Below, piece after piece: positions 11,621 through 53,850 of a stretch of DNA of 64,000 nucleotides (position 1 is the stretch's first letter; the number at the start of each line of letters is the position of its first letter). Origin of the DNA: Capitulum mitella (taxonomy: Eukaryota > Arthropoda > Thecostraca > Pollicipedomorpha > Pollicipedidae). The translations under genes and the position numbers were made by a program. The notes under the pieces were generated by a model. It saw only the letters and a list, made by a program, of their open reading frames with translations, did not search any database and had not been told where the DNA came from. The stretch is taken from contig CP099842.1 in the NCBI GenBank assembly GCA_030062745.1, positions 4,693,822-4,757,821 on the forward strand, in the 5' to 3' direction.

Positions 11621-12289
11621 ACAATTGATTCACAGTTCCTACAGTACCAGGTATGTACATGGTTTCCTAACTAGAATAGCACAATTGTTGTTGTGAACGT
11701 TTTATATTACAGGACAACAGAGCGTGTAAACATACTATGAACCGTGCATCTACCAATACAAGTTCGCAAGGTCATCACGTTTCCAGTTAATGCGATCACC
11801 ACCACGTCATCAATCACAATGATCAGTAGAAGAGAAGCATGTACGGATGTCTCAGTTGTGCTTGAGGTGATATTTGCCTACGGTTATTACCCTCTAGACG
11901 CGGTTTGCAGCGTTTTGGATAAGGCCTAGTTATATTGTGAAGTTAGCGCACTGCCGCATACAGTATAGGAACAATAACGACATGCAACAACACATCTACC
12001 TACATATCGATACTCAAACACACGAACACACCAATACACTAGCACGCCTGCACGACGCAAGCACCGGTACTCGTTCTCGCGTGCTCGCGTCGGCTCCAAT
12101 AACAACATGCTGTCAATATCATCCGTTGAAAGTTGAGGGAGGCGGTGCCAGCGCCCGAGGTCCGCCCTCGCCAACAATGACCGGCCCGCGATCGGGCCAC
12201 TACGAATCCAGCGCGTCGACCTCGGCTGCCTCGCGCCGAGTCTATATCTACGCTCAGGGCGCCACGCGCGCACCCGCGACCTCCCGCCG

Positions 12290-12652
12290 ATCTCAGGTCA
12301 CGCTCCCGGGCGGCGGCGGCGGCGGCGGGCGGGCGGGCGGCGGGCCAGCGTCGGCGGCCCCTCCCCGGCAGGTGTCGCCACCTGTGGGGCGGTGGCGGGG
12401 CGGGCCGGCGGCCGCCATGGCCGCCCGGCCGCGACGGCCGGCGCCGCGGCGGCCGGCCGTTGTTTGCCGGGACGCCGGTAGCCGGGCGGCCGTATCTAGA
12501 TCGTGCGGCGCCGGCGCCCGCCCGGTGCCGGCTGGGCTGGAGGAGGTCCGGCCGGTCCGCCCGGCCGCCGCTGATGTTTGGAGAGCGGGTCACGGCGCCG
12601 GCGGCCGGCCGCCCGCCCGCCAGGTCACTAGAGCTTCGCCGACCGGAGGGGG
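12290..12652 (-). other. GC-rich Pax6 3' UTR start
   Basis: Directly downstream of the Pax6 stop codon the DNA is extremely GC- and CpG-rich, with G-tracts and GGC repeats. Open frames through it are compositional. It is most likely 3' UTR. Confidence 0.5.
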
Positions 12653-42474
<29,822 letters not shown>

Positions 42475-42487
<13 letters not shown>

Positions 42488-42523
42488 GGGAGTCAGACTG
42501 GCTGAAGAGGGTTCTCCAGACCC
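42475..42523 (-). CDS. Pax6: Pax6 exon 1: start codon micro-exon
   Basis: 49-nt exon between acceptor ctgtttcag and donor gtgaga. The ATG at 42487-42485 opens MPHK plus one base; the next exon begins GT, giving G at the split codon, so the protein starts [15 protein letters not shown] recall that several invertebrate Pax6 proteins begin with exactly MPHKGHSGVNQ. Only 13 nt are coding. The upstream part of the exon has no stop, so a start in an earlier exon cannot be excluded. Confidence 0.85.
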
Positions 42524-43921
42524 CTGAAACAGGACGACAATTCCGGTCATCTGCAGTCGAGACAAATATGCCGCTCTCATCAGCAGCGTTGTTCAAAACA
42601 TAGCCTTATTTAAGGAAATGGGCATGTTTCCACTAGCACAGAGTAACCGATGAACGTGTTGGGCGATGCTGGTTAAAGCATGGCATCTCTCCTCTCACGC
42701 TGAATAAACATTCATTTCATCATTTAGCCCCGTTCCACTTATGACCGCAGTATGTGACTTCATAAGGATAACAATGAAAACAGTGAACTTAACTTAGCCC
42801 GGTGAGAGTTAACGCCAAACGGAGACAGATCGTGAGTGAGTGGGAGGATGAAGGGGGAGGGAAGGAAAGGGAGGGGGAAAAGGGGAGACAGAGGGAAGGA
42901 GGTCGGCGGGAACAGAGAGAAAATGAGACCGGTTTATCTTTCCTGAAAACGGCCTAGTGCAGAAACGTCGAGGCTTGGGTTTGTACGGCCTTTGAGGTAT
43001 CAAAAACCATTTTCTACCAGTTCCAATAATGTTGCTTTTATTTTCTAATAATGCCAAAATCCGGGGGGCCGTCCAAGGCATTTTTTCCTTTTTAAAGCAT
43101 CCGTCTCCTACTCGAAGGTTCAAGAGCTGAGGCCCAATCAAGTTAACCGAAGGACCCCTGTGATGTAAGGAGCCTGTATTCAAAAACGAAATACTCATGC
43201 TTGAATCCTGGTAAAAGCTGAGCCACACACCTCTTTCTCACATCATCATTTCGGAACGTTAAGAAATACTCGGGAATAAACTCTGGATTGCTAGACGTCT
43301 CTGAGCACTAGTCTATACGTCCGTCAGCGGCGAGTCTCGGCGCGCTTTGAGACCGACCTGCCTGCCTGCCTCTGCACGTCTCAGTCCGTCGCGCTCTCTG
43401 ATGGCGTGATTGGTGAGACGCCCCGCGTCAAGGGCGAACAGGCCCACCGCCCAGGCTAATCGGCCACCCATCTCCATGGAACAAGTTCTGCCCGCCAGCC
43501 CGGCGATATAGGATGATCACATGTCCGCATGTCCGGCGCGATCAAAGCTCGCGCGGCCGTCGCGGCGTCCGAGTGTGAGCTAATCGACATGACCAAGGGT
43601 CGCCGGGCCCGACTGCGGGCCTTGACGACGCTAAGATGGCGGCGCTGGAAACCCGTCGGCAAGAGGTGCCTCGGACACAGGAGAGCTGCAGGGAAACCGC
43701 GTAAACTGTGGCACTTCTCGTGTACCTGTCACTCAGGCACGGTTTTTCTCCTCTGCGGAAAATGTTCACATCACTGCACTGCCGAATGCATGCAGCAGAG
43801 CATGTACATCAGAGGGTTTCTCAGGCATATGTGTGATTTGCGCTTGCAAAAAGTTTTCCCAGGATTTGAAGTTCAGTCCTCATTACGCTGCAGTTCGCCA
43901 TAAATGATACCTTGCGGGAAC
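42524..43921. other. Region upstream of Pax6 exon 1
   Basis: Intron or 5' flank of Pax6. A ggaggg-type purine tract lies at 42835-42900 and a mixed GC block at 43330-43680. No gene recognised. Confidence 0.5.
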
Positions 43922-44106
43922 CCGGGGCGTAACCAAGATTTCATCAACAAAAGACCCAATTCTTTCACAACCGAAAACTCGAATTTCCGGCCACTTTATC
44001 TGCGAGCTTCGAAAATTTGCTTTTGTTCCCATTTTTGGCGCGCAAAAACGCACCTTTTCAGCTCCAAGGGGTGCCTGGACCCTTGGCTCCCTTGGCTACG
44101 CCCCTG
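43922..44106 (+). mobile_element. hAT-type MITE, copy D
   Basis: 185 bp, starting ccggggcgtaaccaag and ending cttggctacgcccctg. Flanks gcgggaac and gcgtgaaa agree at 6 of 8 bases, so this is an older insertion than copies A and B. Confidence 0.75.
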
Positions 44107-44429
44107 GCGTGAAATGCTGTTAAAGGCATCATTGTTGTTGGTCGTCCGTAGTAAGATTATCATCTGTGCCGCTTCTTTACTATGACATTTAAACTAAAGA
44201 TGCCTCGCTGTCTCTTCACAGTTCTTCAGCTTTCACTTACAAGCGCGATCTCACTTGCATCACAAAATGCACCGAGAGGTGCCATCACCGCACAGCTAAG
44301 CCAATGGAACTGAAGCAGAAAATCCCGAGGCCATGGCTCGGTAGTAGCCCTCATAGCAGGGTAAATATAGCCACCGTGGGCGGACGGCACTCTGCACTGT
44401 AAAGCAGCCTGACGACCATCTCGACGGGG

Positions 44430-45700
44430 TCTTGAAACGCCTCTATCCAACCCTCACAGACGGCCTGTGGTGTTGTGAGGCGCCGCGGCCGCTCTGCGCC
44501 TGTCGCCGAACTGTGCCCCGGGGCGGGCCGATCACGACGGCGGCTCGCAATACCACAAAGCCTAAGCCTGCAGATGTCGACCCGAACACGCTGCCGGTAG
44601 GACGCGCCGGTGACGGGCCGAGCACGCTGGTGCCGCACTGTCCCAGGCTGGCGCCGGGTTCAGATAAGCCGGCAGCGGACGCAGCCCCGTCGTCACGCCC
44701 CACTTAGACGGCCGATCCGAGCAGGTCTGCTGGGCGAGCTACACCCGCACGTGCACGCGCCTCACTGCACCACTAATCGCCCCGTCCAGCTCGCCGGCGA
44801 CCGGCTCCCCCCCTCCGCCTCGGCCGGCGCCGCAGGAGGGCAGACGGTGGACACATGCCGGCCACAGCGCCGGTCACAATCCGGGATTGATGGCCCCGGG
44901 GCCGCCGGTGGCTCTGGCTAACAATGACCTCCGAACAAACTCAACTCACCAACTCAACCCAGGCAGACAACAGACCAAACGCCTCAACTGCCGATCGACA
45001 GTCCTGAAGGTATATCGATCCCTGCAGGTTCACGGTCAGCATCGAAACAAGAGGCGGCGGCTGGACGTTCGCGCCGCCAGCCTGCCGAATCGGTCAGCCC
45101 TCGGTTTGCCCTGCTCTGTCCGAGACTGTCGGGCCTCCGACACGAGCCGGTCTGGCCTTGTCCTGCTCTACCCGCCTGTCGGGCCGCCGGCCGGTCCACA
45201 GCTGGCCGAACGGGCGGCAAGGTCACTCCGTAAGCCGCGGCGCCGTCGCTGGACGTCGCCGCCTAGACCGTCTCCGCCGACTCCGACGCTTTGTCTCTCC
45301 AAACAGCGGCGGCCGCGCCGCGGCAGGTGCGCGCCTCCGCCGCCGCCGCGCCGGCCGCCGGCCCCCAGCGGCGGCGGCGGCGGCGGCGTGCAGCGGCCGC
45401 TGGACCGGACCGGACCGGCCCGGCCAGCTCGGCCGTGTCCCGAGCGGCCGACAAGTGTCCCGTCGGCGGCCGCCGCTTTGATCTGGTTAATAAGGCAAAT
45501 TATGAGAAATATGACGGCGGCGGCGGCTGGCTGCCGTCGACCTCTGGGCACGCGCATTTTATCGGCGGCCGCCGCGCGGCGATGGCGGCCGATAACAGCT
45601 TCATTAGCGCTACGCCGGCCGGCCGGACCAGGCCTGCGCCGGCGCCGGCCGACCCGATGCCAGATACGGCGGTGCCGGGACAGAGAGACGCCCGGCATAA
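44430..45700. other. CpG-rich block upstream of Pax6
   Basis: Very GC-rich, with frames open on both strands by composition only. A short AT-rich island at 45476-45515 (ctttgatctggttaataagg then caaattatgag) contains a TCF-like site and a TAAT core. Possible enhancer or promoter; no coding support. Confidence 0.45.
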
Positions 45701-45705
45701 CGCCT

Positions 45706-45870
45706 GCCCTCTCTTCCTCTGCCTTTCTCCCTCTCTCCTCCCCCGTCGCTCACCCTCTCTTCCTCTTTCTTCTTTTCTCTCTCTCTACCCCGCTCCCCCT
45801 CTCTCCATATCGCTCTGTTTCCCTCTTCCTCCGTATTTCTCACTAGTTTTCCTCTCGCTCTTTCTATCGT
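45706..45870. repeat. Polypyrimidine (CT-rich) tract
   Basis: About 165 bases almost entirely C and T on the + strand. Frames through it (Leu/Ser/Pro) are compositional. Confidence 0.75.
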
Positions 45871-47199
45871 TCTTTCCGACTCACTGGCTGGCCCTTCAGT
45901 GCGCTCGAGAGCCCTAATTAGTATCATTCTGCCTGCCCGGCGTCCTTTAGCTTCCGCCGACGTCTTCAGAGTCCGCCGGCCGGAGACCAGCCGGGGACTC
46001 GCATGCCACGTCAGGCGACAGTCCATGGCGGCTGGCCTTATACCAGGCTGGCTGCGGACCGACAATATCGAAGAGAATGCTTGGTCATTTCGAACATTCA
46101 GCGGCGTAAAACTGGAACCAGCAGGTTTGCCACTCCTTCCAACACACGTGCCCGATATCGGGTTACCGTCGCCTACGGTATCAGCCCAATATCTGCGGAT
46201 TCAACATGCGACAAGGTCCAAACAGCAATGAAACGACAGCCTAAAAATATTAAGCCGGTGTAATCTCTGACTTCGTTGGTACGAACATGCTCATTATTCA
46301 AATATACAGAGATATTTGTACGGACGTCATGTTGCGTTGTGTCGCGCGGGCCGACTTTTGTTGCTGATAATCGGTCTGAAGAGGGCCGCCGCGGCTGTTG
46401 AGGGTCAGGATTATCCCGCCCGGCCTGTCCACTGTCGCCGTTCCGTCTGCGGCGAGGCACCGACAAGAGCCGCAGTACCGCCGACCGCCGCTGCCGCCGG
46501 ACGGCGCTAGTGTCGCCGACGCCGGCGCCGCACGCCCGCGGCCGCTAAGCGCATTATTGCAAGAGAGCGTTTTGACGGATCTGTGACAGTCGCACGTCAG
46601 GATATTTACCTGCTAGGCGGTGATGAAAACCGCTTAGCGTCTCGGACGCCGGCGTAGGCATCACTCCATGTATAAGCGTCCTTAACCCAATGACGGGCGC
46701 GCAGTCGGCGAGCCGACTCACCGCCGCTATGACTGTGGCTACGCTGCGGCTGTGGCGGTGCCTGCCGTCCGCGGCCTGAAATGCTCCACGGCGGCGCCTC
46801 CGTCCTGGTTCCCGCCCTGCTACGCCCACAGCCGGCCGCCGGGCGTACCTCGACGCTCCGCCGACCCACGCAGGGTTTGACCCGCGCCTCCGACCCACGT
46901 CGGGTCGCAGGCGGCGGCCCGGCCCGCCGCCGGCCGGCGGGCGGTGCCGGCTCAGGCGGGCGCGCGGCAGCGGCGGCCGCCCGTCCGACCGCCGCTGCCG
47001 CCTCAAAGCGGCCGGCCGCGCCGGCGAATTCCAACACATATTAGCCAGTGTAACCGCGCCGGACGACAGAAGAGCGGGGCATTTTTGCAGGCCGCCGAGC
47101 CGGGCGGATCTGTATCGCGCAACCCGACACTTTGTTCCCGCGGAAAACCGTTTAGCGACGAGCGCCTGCGGTCGCAGCGCGAGTGAAAGACGCTAGCCG
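45871..47199. other. CpG-rich block, possible 5' exon of Pax6
   Basis: GC-rich from about 46380. On the - strand an open frame begins with ATG at 47037 and runs to a strong donor gtgagt at 46721, ending one base into a codon, the phase needed to join Pax6 exon 2 directly. The encoded sequence (Ala/Arg/Pro-rich, ending SHSHSG) is not recognisable, so this is only a candidate and may be non-coding 5' UTR. Confidence 0.25.
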
Positions 47200-47201
47200 C
47201 G

Positions 47202-47258
47202 GCGGCGTGACGTCACGCCGCGCGGTCACGTGACGGCATGACTGCGCGGTGACGTCAC
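47202..47258. promoter_or_regulatory. CRE / E-box / CRE palindrome cluster
   Basis: Three perfect palindromes in 57 bp: a 20-bp one centred on tgacgtca (47202-47221), gtcacgtgac (47225-47234), and gtgacgtcac (47249-47258). These are full CREB/ATF sites around an extended E-box, a type usual in CpG-island promoters. It lies just upstream, on the - strand, of the candidate 5' exon and 4.7 kb from Pax6 exon 1. Confidence 0.55.
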
Positions 47259-47299
47259 TGGGCGGCGGAATCCGTCGTGGCCGGCTTCGGCTCTCGTGC

Positions 47300-49300
47300 T
47301 GGTTCGTATCGTGTTGGGGATGCCGATATTGGCGAGAACAGCCCCTCAATGAGAGATAAGGTCACGACATCGCCGCGTCGCCCAGAATCATAAAAATGAA
47401 GCGGAGACGTTCACTGCTTCACATAGACATGGTCATTATGTGCAGTGATGCCGACACAAAAAAAAAACTGGATTAGAAAATTTTGACCATTGCGCATGGT
47501 ATCTAATCACAGTCATACGCACTGAAAATGCCTTAATATCGCTTATATGAAGTTTGCAGTTGATGGCTTATGACTGTTAATGGATCCAACCTCGGAGACC
47601 ATGCTTCATTTTTATACCTCCCGCACCTCCACCTCAGGGAGAAAAGTCCAGTGATGTTTATAAGCGCAGGTAAGAGAGCTCCTATAATTGTGTGATCCAT
47701 TCAGTGATGTTTCTTGTCATCATTTCCAGGCCATTTTTAAGCCATGAAGGTCAGGTGTTGTGTCCTGTAAAGTAGGCGTCAGGGCCAAGGCGTCTGGCTT
47801 CAGCCTGAATTCCAATATGGCACGCATGAGGAAGTGCTCGATCCACCAAAGGGTGGAACTATCCCTGCAACATCCAGCTTTCCACTTCACACGCCAGGCC
47901 ACTCGGCAGATCCGATTTGATTTGACAGCTTGCAGCAGAGCTCATGGCAACGGGGAGTGACCAGCGAGCACGTGCAATAGTGCTCGTCGTGACACTTCCA
48001 TTCTAGTGTTCGTGGACCGCTGACGACCGTTACAGCTGGATAGCGGATACTGCAGCAAGCAAGGCATGACCCAGAGAGCCGAAGAGTCCGCCCATGGGGC
48101 CTAGCCCCCTCCCTCCCTGTTGCACACATGTCCTGCGTCGACGTGACGCGTGTTGTGATTTGTGGAATGACCTTCGTGAGCCTTTTTAGGCGGATCTACA
48201 CTGAGGGCCCGGTTGTCGGCATTGCATACAACGACATTAGACAAGTGCTCTGCATGAGCCTTGCAAAAGCACAGACTCTTTCGCTCCAGGTGGTGCTGGT
48301 TGTAGCTCACAACAGCTATGGAGAAGAAGGGCCGGCGATGGGGGAAAAATAGTTTTCGGAACACGGAACAATAATTTTTCCACACGGCAAAATACACCAG
48401 GCATCAATGTTTCCATTTCCCCACAGGTTGATATAGGCGGTACTGACGTGTGAACAGATAAACTAACACCATAGATGCGCTTGGTTTAGGCTAATGCAGC
48501 TGGAAAGGCTTTGAGCCGCCGCGAAATAACACTAAAGCCATCAGCAAATTGCAAAAGTCCTCAGTTGTTACAGCTGCACTACAAGTATTTACTTGGCTCG
48601 CCTAGACGTTATGCACTACTGTGTTGAGGTATCACTAACTGCATGTGCCAATTATCATTAAGTATATGCAATTGCAAAAAAACTCCGCATTGTCATCGGT
48701 CCTCGACAAGAAAAGAATACGTCTGAAATCCGACGATCACGCCAGTTTGGCCAATGATTGCCTAAAGCTCACGGTAAGCTTCGGTTTTCATTTGAATGTA
48801 GCAATGCATATCTCATTTGCCGCCACCTGGCAACACCGCGCTAACAGGACGCCCCGCCCCACCACTGGAGGAAAAAACCCTCTGCAAATCGCAGCGGTTA
48901 GCCGCTGCTGCAGCGTGAACTCAGCACCGACTGACCGGTGGCGCCGTGCAAATGGCTTCCATGCACACAATGGCCTCTGTGCGCTGCACACAATGGATCC
49001 ATGGACTCAAGGCAGTGGAAGCCTGGCTGGTGCCTGGGCCCACTTGTCCAGCGTATTTTGTCACGGCGCAGTATGATTGGGTGCGTGCCGAGGCGTCGCA
49101 CCCTTGCGGTGTAATGGCCCTTCCATGAGCTCACCGAGCTTCCTTTCCGCTGAAGCGTGCCTTGGGGCCAGCGTGCCGGGAAGTTACTCCACCGCTAGGG
49201 GAATGCGGTAAAGTCGTCCCGCCGCTGCCAGGGGGCCGCGTTCGACATCCGAGCGGGGAAGGAGAGACCGGCGGACGGAAAAATAAGAAAAGGAAGAAAA
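47300..49300. other. Non-coding stretch, upstream region
   Basis: AT-moderate DNA with scattered short frames on both strands and no recognisable domain or repeat. Confidence 0.5.
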
Positions 49301-49304
49301 GGAA

Positions 49305-49327
49305 AGAGAGAGAGAGAGAGAGAGAGA
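49305..49327. repeat. (AG)n microsatellite
   Basis: About 11 AG units followed by purine-rich DNA. Confidence 0.9.
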
Positions 49328-49502
49328 AAGGGAGAAGAGAGAGGCCGCATTATGCCTGTCTGTGCCTGAAATCAAAACGCCGGCAGATTCTGGGGCAGCC
49401 GCCGGTCAGACCAGGCCTGCTCGCAATGGGACGGTGCCTCCTGCCACTCCTGACAGACTGCCGGCCAGCAGGGAGCACTGACGGCAACCGCTGCCCGGCC
49501 TC

Positions 49503-50255
49503 TGGTGCCGTCACCAGGCGTCACCGGCCACTGGTGCCGTCACTGGACCTCACCGGCCACTGGTGCCTTCACTGGACCCCACCGGTCACTGGTGCCGTCA
49601 CTGGACCTTACCGGCTACTGGTGTCGTCACCAGGCGTCACCGGCCACTGGTGCCGTCACTGGACTTCACCGGCCACTGGTGTCGTCACCAGGCGTCACCG
49701 GCCACTGGTGTCGTCACCAGGCGTCACCGGCCACTGGTGTTGTCACCAGGCGTCACCGGCCACTGGTGCCGCCACCAGGACTATCGGCCATTGGTGCCGT
49801 CACCAGGGGTTAACGGACGCCAGTGCCGTCACTGGGTCTCACCGGTCACTGGTATCGTCACCAGGCGTCACCGACCTCTGGTGCCGCCACCAGGCGTCAC
49901 CGGCCACTGGCGCCGTCACTGGACCTTACCGGCCACTGGCGCCACCACCAGGAGTATCGGCCACTGGTGCCGTCACCATGGGTTACCGGACGCCAGTGCC
50001 GTCACTGGGTCTCACCGGCCACTGGCGCCGTCACCAGACCTTACCGGCAACTGGTGCCGTCGCCAGACCGTATCGGCCACTAGTGTCGCCACCAGATCTC
50101 AAGTGCCACTGCACTGGTGCCATCACCAGACCTCAGCAGCTACTGCTGCCATCACCAGACCTCATCGATCACTGGAACCATCATCAAACCTCACCGGTCG
50201 TTGGTGCCATCACCAGGCCCTTCTGGCCACTGGTGCCATCGTCATACCTTAGCAC
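49503..50255. repeat. 29-bp minisatellite
   Basis: About 25 units of caccggccactggtgccgtc plus a variable end (accaggcgt or actggacct). The unit lacks stops in all three forward frames, and 29 is not divisible by three, so each frame stays open and reads the same peptides in rotation. The 468-codon plus-strand frame (49162-50568) is therefore an artefact. Units at the right end are more diverged. Confidence 0.92.
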
Positions 50256-50299
50256 CCACTCACAGGCGCATATCACCCAGCAGAACCACCAGCCAGTCC

Positions 50300-52450
50300 T
50301 CACGGCGGCCACGCCACGCGTTGGAGCATCAGTGACGAGTCCTCACCGGAGTACGCGGTCGCCGTCTCCGTCGCCCGTCGTCGGCAGCCAGCCTGTGATG
50401 CCGCCGCCAGGCTCCAGTGGCCGCAAATGCTCGGTCTCGGCCGGTAACACGGTCGGGTATTTTACGCCGTCGCCGCCGCCGGCGCCGTCCGTTTGTTACC
50501 AACAGCGGCCGGCGGCTGAACTCCTCGTGCCGACCCCGCCCCCGCCGCTCACGCGGAACACTTCATGAAGAGCTGGGGAGCTCAGCAGGCCAGCTGTTTG
50601 CCAAACGGCGCCGGCCGGCCGCGGCCTAACACGCGGCGTCGTAAAAATCCGCCGTCGGTGTGGCGCCCGTACCGGCTCGATTTCGGAAAGCGTGCATTGT
50701 TTTCGCGCTCTTCCGCCGAATGGCGACGCCACAGACGCAAACCAGGAGCGGCAGCAGCAGGGCAAGCAGGACACATAGTTTCCATGCGTCACCATTGGTA
50801 TAAAGCTAAACGTTTCCGAGAGGAAGAGGACAGTCTAGCCACTCGTGCCCCTCTTGCCCCCGCGGTGGCGCTGACACTGGTCCCCTCCTGTCGCCCCCCT
50901 TCCCGGCCCGGCCGGCGGGGGCCCGCCGCGGCGCCCGAGGCCGGCCGGCTAGCGGTCGCGCCGGATTGGAGGCCGGCTATCGTGCAGCGGGCTCGGTCCC
51001 CGAGTAATGGCCGCCCGACCGGGATGTCACGGACTCATTCCAGCCCCATTTTGCGCCGCCGCCCGCCAAGGACTCGGCGGCGCCTCCACGGTCACGGCCA
51101 GACCGCCGGCGGGTACCGGGCCCGCCAGCCGCGGCGGCGGCAGGCTGCGACGCAGCGCCGCCGGCGACTGAGGAGGCTCGGGCCGCGTCTGGAGCCGGTC
51201 TCCAGGTGGGAGTCAATGACTGGCCGCAGCCAGGCGCGTCGGCCGTCGCCGGCGGCCTCCGTCGATGGCGGCGAATGACGGCCTGCCGACGGCAGTTCCA
51301 GCTATGGCTCAGGGGCAGCACAGCGCTGGAGCAGCGCCGGCGGCGGCGTCAGGCACACGGCCGCGAAGGCCGACGGTGAAGGGACGGCGCCTGGCTGGAA
51401 CTGACGCGCCGGCGAACCGAGACGGCCCGACACCTGGGCAAATAATGAACTCGCCCTCTAACTGATGGCGTCCAGCCGGCCGGTGGCACCGCCCAGTGAG
51501 GAGAGGGGCAGACGAGAAACCCCAAAGCAGCTCAGAGCCACAGCGATCCAGTCGAGTGGTCAGACCTGCCGGCGCCAGCGGTCGCAGCAAAAAAAAGCCG
51601 CCTCTGGCCGTGCCGGGCTCCACCTTTGTATTGTTTCCTCACGTCTCCACGTCGACACGCAGCCCCCCCCCCCCCCGTGAGTCGCGGCCAACACGCACTG
51701 TCCCGGCCACGCGCCGGCAGCGGCACGTGCTCATCCATCAGGCGGCGACCACTGCACTCAGCGCGTTCCCCCGCGCCGTGCTGAGCGCTGCCCTCGTGTG
51801 CGACCGGGGCGTCCTGCTGGGGCGACCGGCGAGCGACGGCCGCCGCCGCCGCCGACCTGCAACGAGCTGCAACTGAGACACGCGCTAAGCCGCCGCCGCC
51901 AGATTCATATGCAAATACGCGTGCGTCCGCTGACGGGCAGGCGGCGGCGGCGGCGGAGGCGGCGGCACGTGTGCGTGGCCGAGCCGGGCCGCGCCGAGCC
52001 GAGCCGGGCCGGGAGGGCCGGCCGGCAGCGCGGCGGCGGCGGCGGCCGCTCGGCAAAGTCGGCCCCGGCCGGCCGCCGCCGCCGACGCCTCAATCGGAGC
52101 CGCTGACGTCCGGCATTCTGCGGCGGCGATGCGCCGACACCGGGGCCGCCCCCCGGCCGGGCGCTCTCCCGGGTCGCGATCGGAACCGATAGCCGGCCGG
52201 GACGAGCCGTCAATCAGCCGTCCGCCCGCTCGTTATCGGGCCGGGCCAGAGGTGACGGCCGCGTCGCCTCGGGCGGTGCCGCCGCCCACCAGCTGATCGG
52301 CCGCCGCCCGATTGCAGACGATACCGCCTGTAAGCGGATTTGTTCTGGCGTCTACGATATGTGGGGCGCCGGCCGCAGCGGCGGGGGGCTACTACTCTGC
52401 GTCAGTTTTAACAGTGTGATTAGGGCGCTTCCGGACGGCCGTCCGAGGCG
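50300..52450. other. CpG-rich block with octamer site
   Basis: Long GC-rich, CpG-rich DNA with open frames in all directions and no protein signature. An octamer atgcaaat at 51909-51916 lies inside attcatatgcaaatacgc, an AT island in GGC-repeat DNA. Possible regulatory island. Confidence 0.4.
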
Positions 52451-53850
52451 TTCGCCTGTAAGCTGATTTTGGCAGCCGAGAGGCGGCGTGCGGGCCGGCC
52501 GTCCTTTGTAGACCGTCTGTGTGAACATTCCGGCCGTTTCGACCGCAGGAATGGGCCGCCGGCCGGCGCTGGTCTGGTCCGCGTCTGGGCACGCCGTGCA
52601 GCGGCCGGCAGCACGCTCAGCGGCCGCCCTCCGGCCACATGAATGTGTAAAATCGCATACCAGGCGGCGAGCACTGCCACACTCTTTTGCGATACACTGC
52701 CAGTGGTTAGAATTGTCCCATCACTTCAAAATCGGTCCTCGTAAAGGCTGAGAAAAGCGGTTTGCCGTCAAACAAAGGGTTTGATAAATCATCTCTAAAG
52801 ACATAGTCTTCGATCAACGCACATTGCAGCTTCATATCTGAACTGTTGAAAATTAATTTTATCGGAAGATAATTTTTTCAGTGCGGCCCATTCAACGGAA
52901 CGGCCAGATAATACCCAGAACAACAAACTTTCCCCCACGATCACACGGAGCCGTCACTCATCGCATATATCGGTTTTCATCTGCTTGGAGAGCTGTCTCG
53001 TGCGGATAAATTTCTATTCAAATCTGGAACGCTATCACTTTCGAGGACGATCAGCCCACTTGAAAGGTTTCTGAATCCGCTCACAATAGGCGAGCCGACC
53101 GGTCGGCGGTCTGCTCTAACCGGGCGAACACTGAGCTGGTGTAGCCCAACTCGGCAGCATCGGGCTCTCGCTGAAAGACGGTTCGCTTTCTACTTTAGAA
53201 GAAGGGGGAGCAGATGGATTTGCGAGTATGCGGATTTTACTATTTAAAATTTTGTGGCCGAGGTAGTAGCTTTTCAATAGGCGGGATATTTCGTAGCGAG
53301 CATGGCAGATGTATTTTGAAAATACAAACAGCCGGTGGTATGAAAGGATAATGATTTCTGGCTTCCTGCGGCACACAGACGTGGCAGCCCATAGGGCAGG
53401 CAGGGAGGCGGCGTGTCCAACTTTGGTTAATTTCAGTATTATCTCCGCGGTGTTGCACGGAAAGAAATTTCCTTAAAGTGAATGGCCTCTAAATGCATCT
53501 GTCCTGACTGGCTTTAAAAGTGTTCTAAAGCTAATGGTGAGGTAGAATGAAAGATCTTTGAAAATTTCCAATGATTTATTTGTTTTGGTTGAAGAAGTCC
53601 CATGTTTTACAATTGCCTTTTTTTAAATATTATCCCAGAATGTAAAACTAGGTTTAATGGAAGTGTGCCTGAAGCAAATAAAATTTACATTCAAGGTATT
53701 CGCCTCAATCGGCAATCTTTTTGTCACGAATGTCTAAAAATGAATCTTAATCCTTAATGATATTTTTATCACAATAGACGCGTCTCATGCTCCGTGACAA
53801 ATGACATCACTCCGGTTCCTTCACGATTCTCCGAAATTTAACTCTGACAG
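52451..53850. other. Non-coding stretch
   Basis: AT-moderate to AT-rich. No gene or repeat recognised. Confidence 0.5.

Noticed and set aside
44887..45846. 319-codon plus-strand frame
   Set aside because: Follows GC-rich and then CT-rich composition; ends in low-complexity Ser/Leu/Pro.
49162..50568. 468-codon plus-strand open frame
   Set aside because: It runs through the 29-bp minisatellite; the same peptides appear in all three frames.
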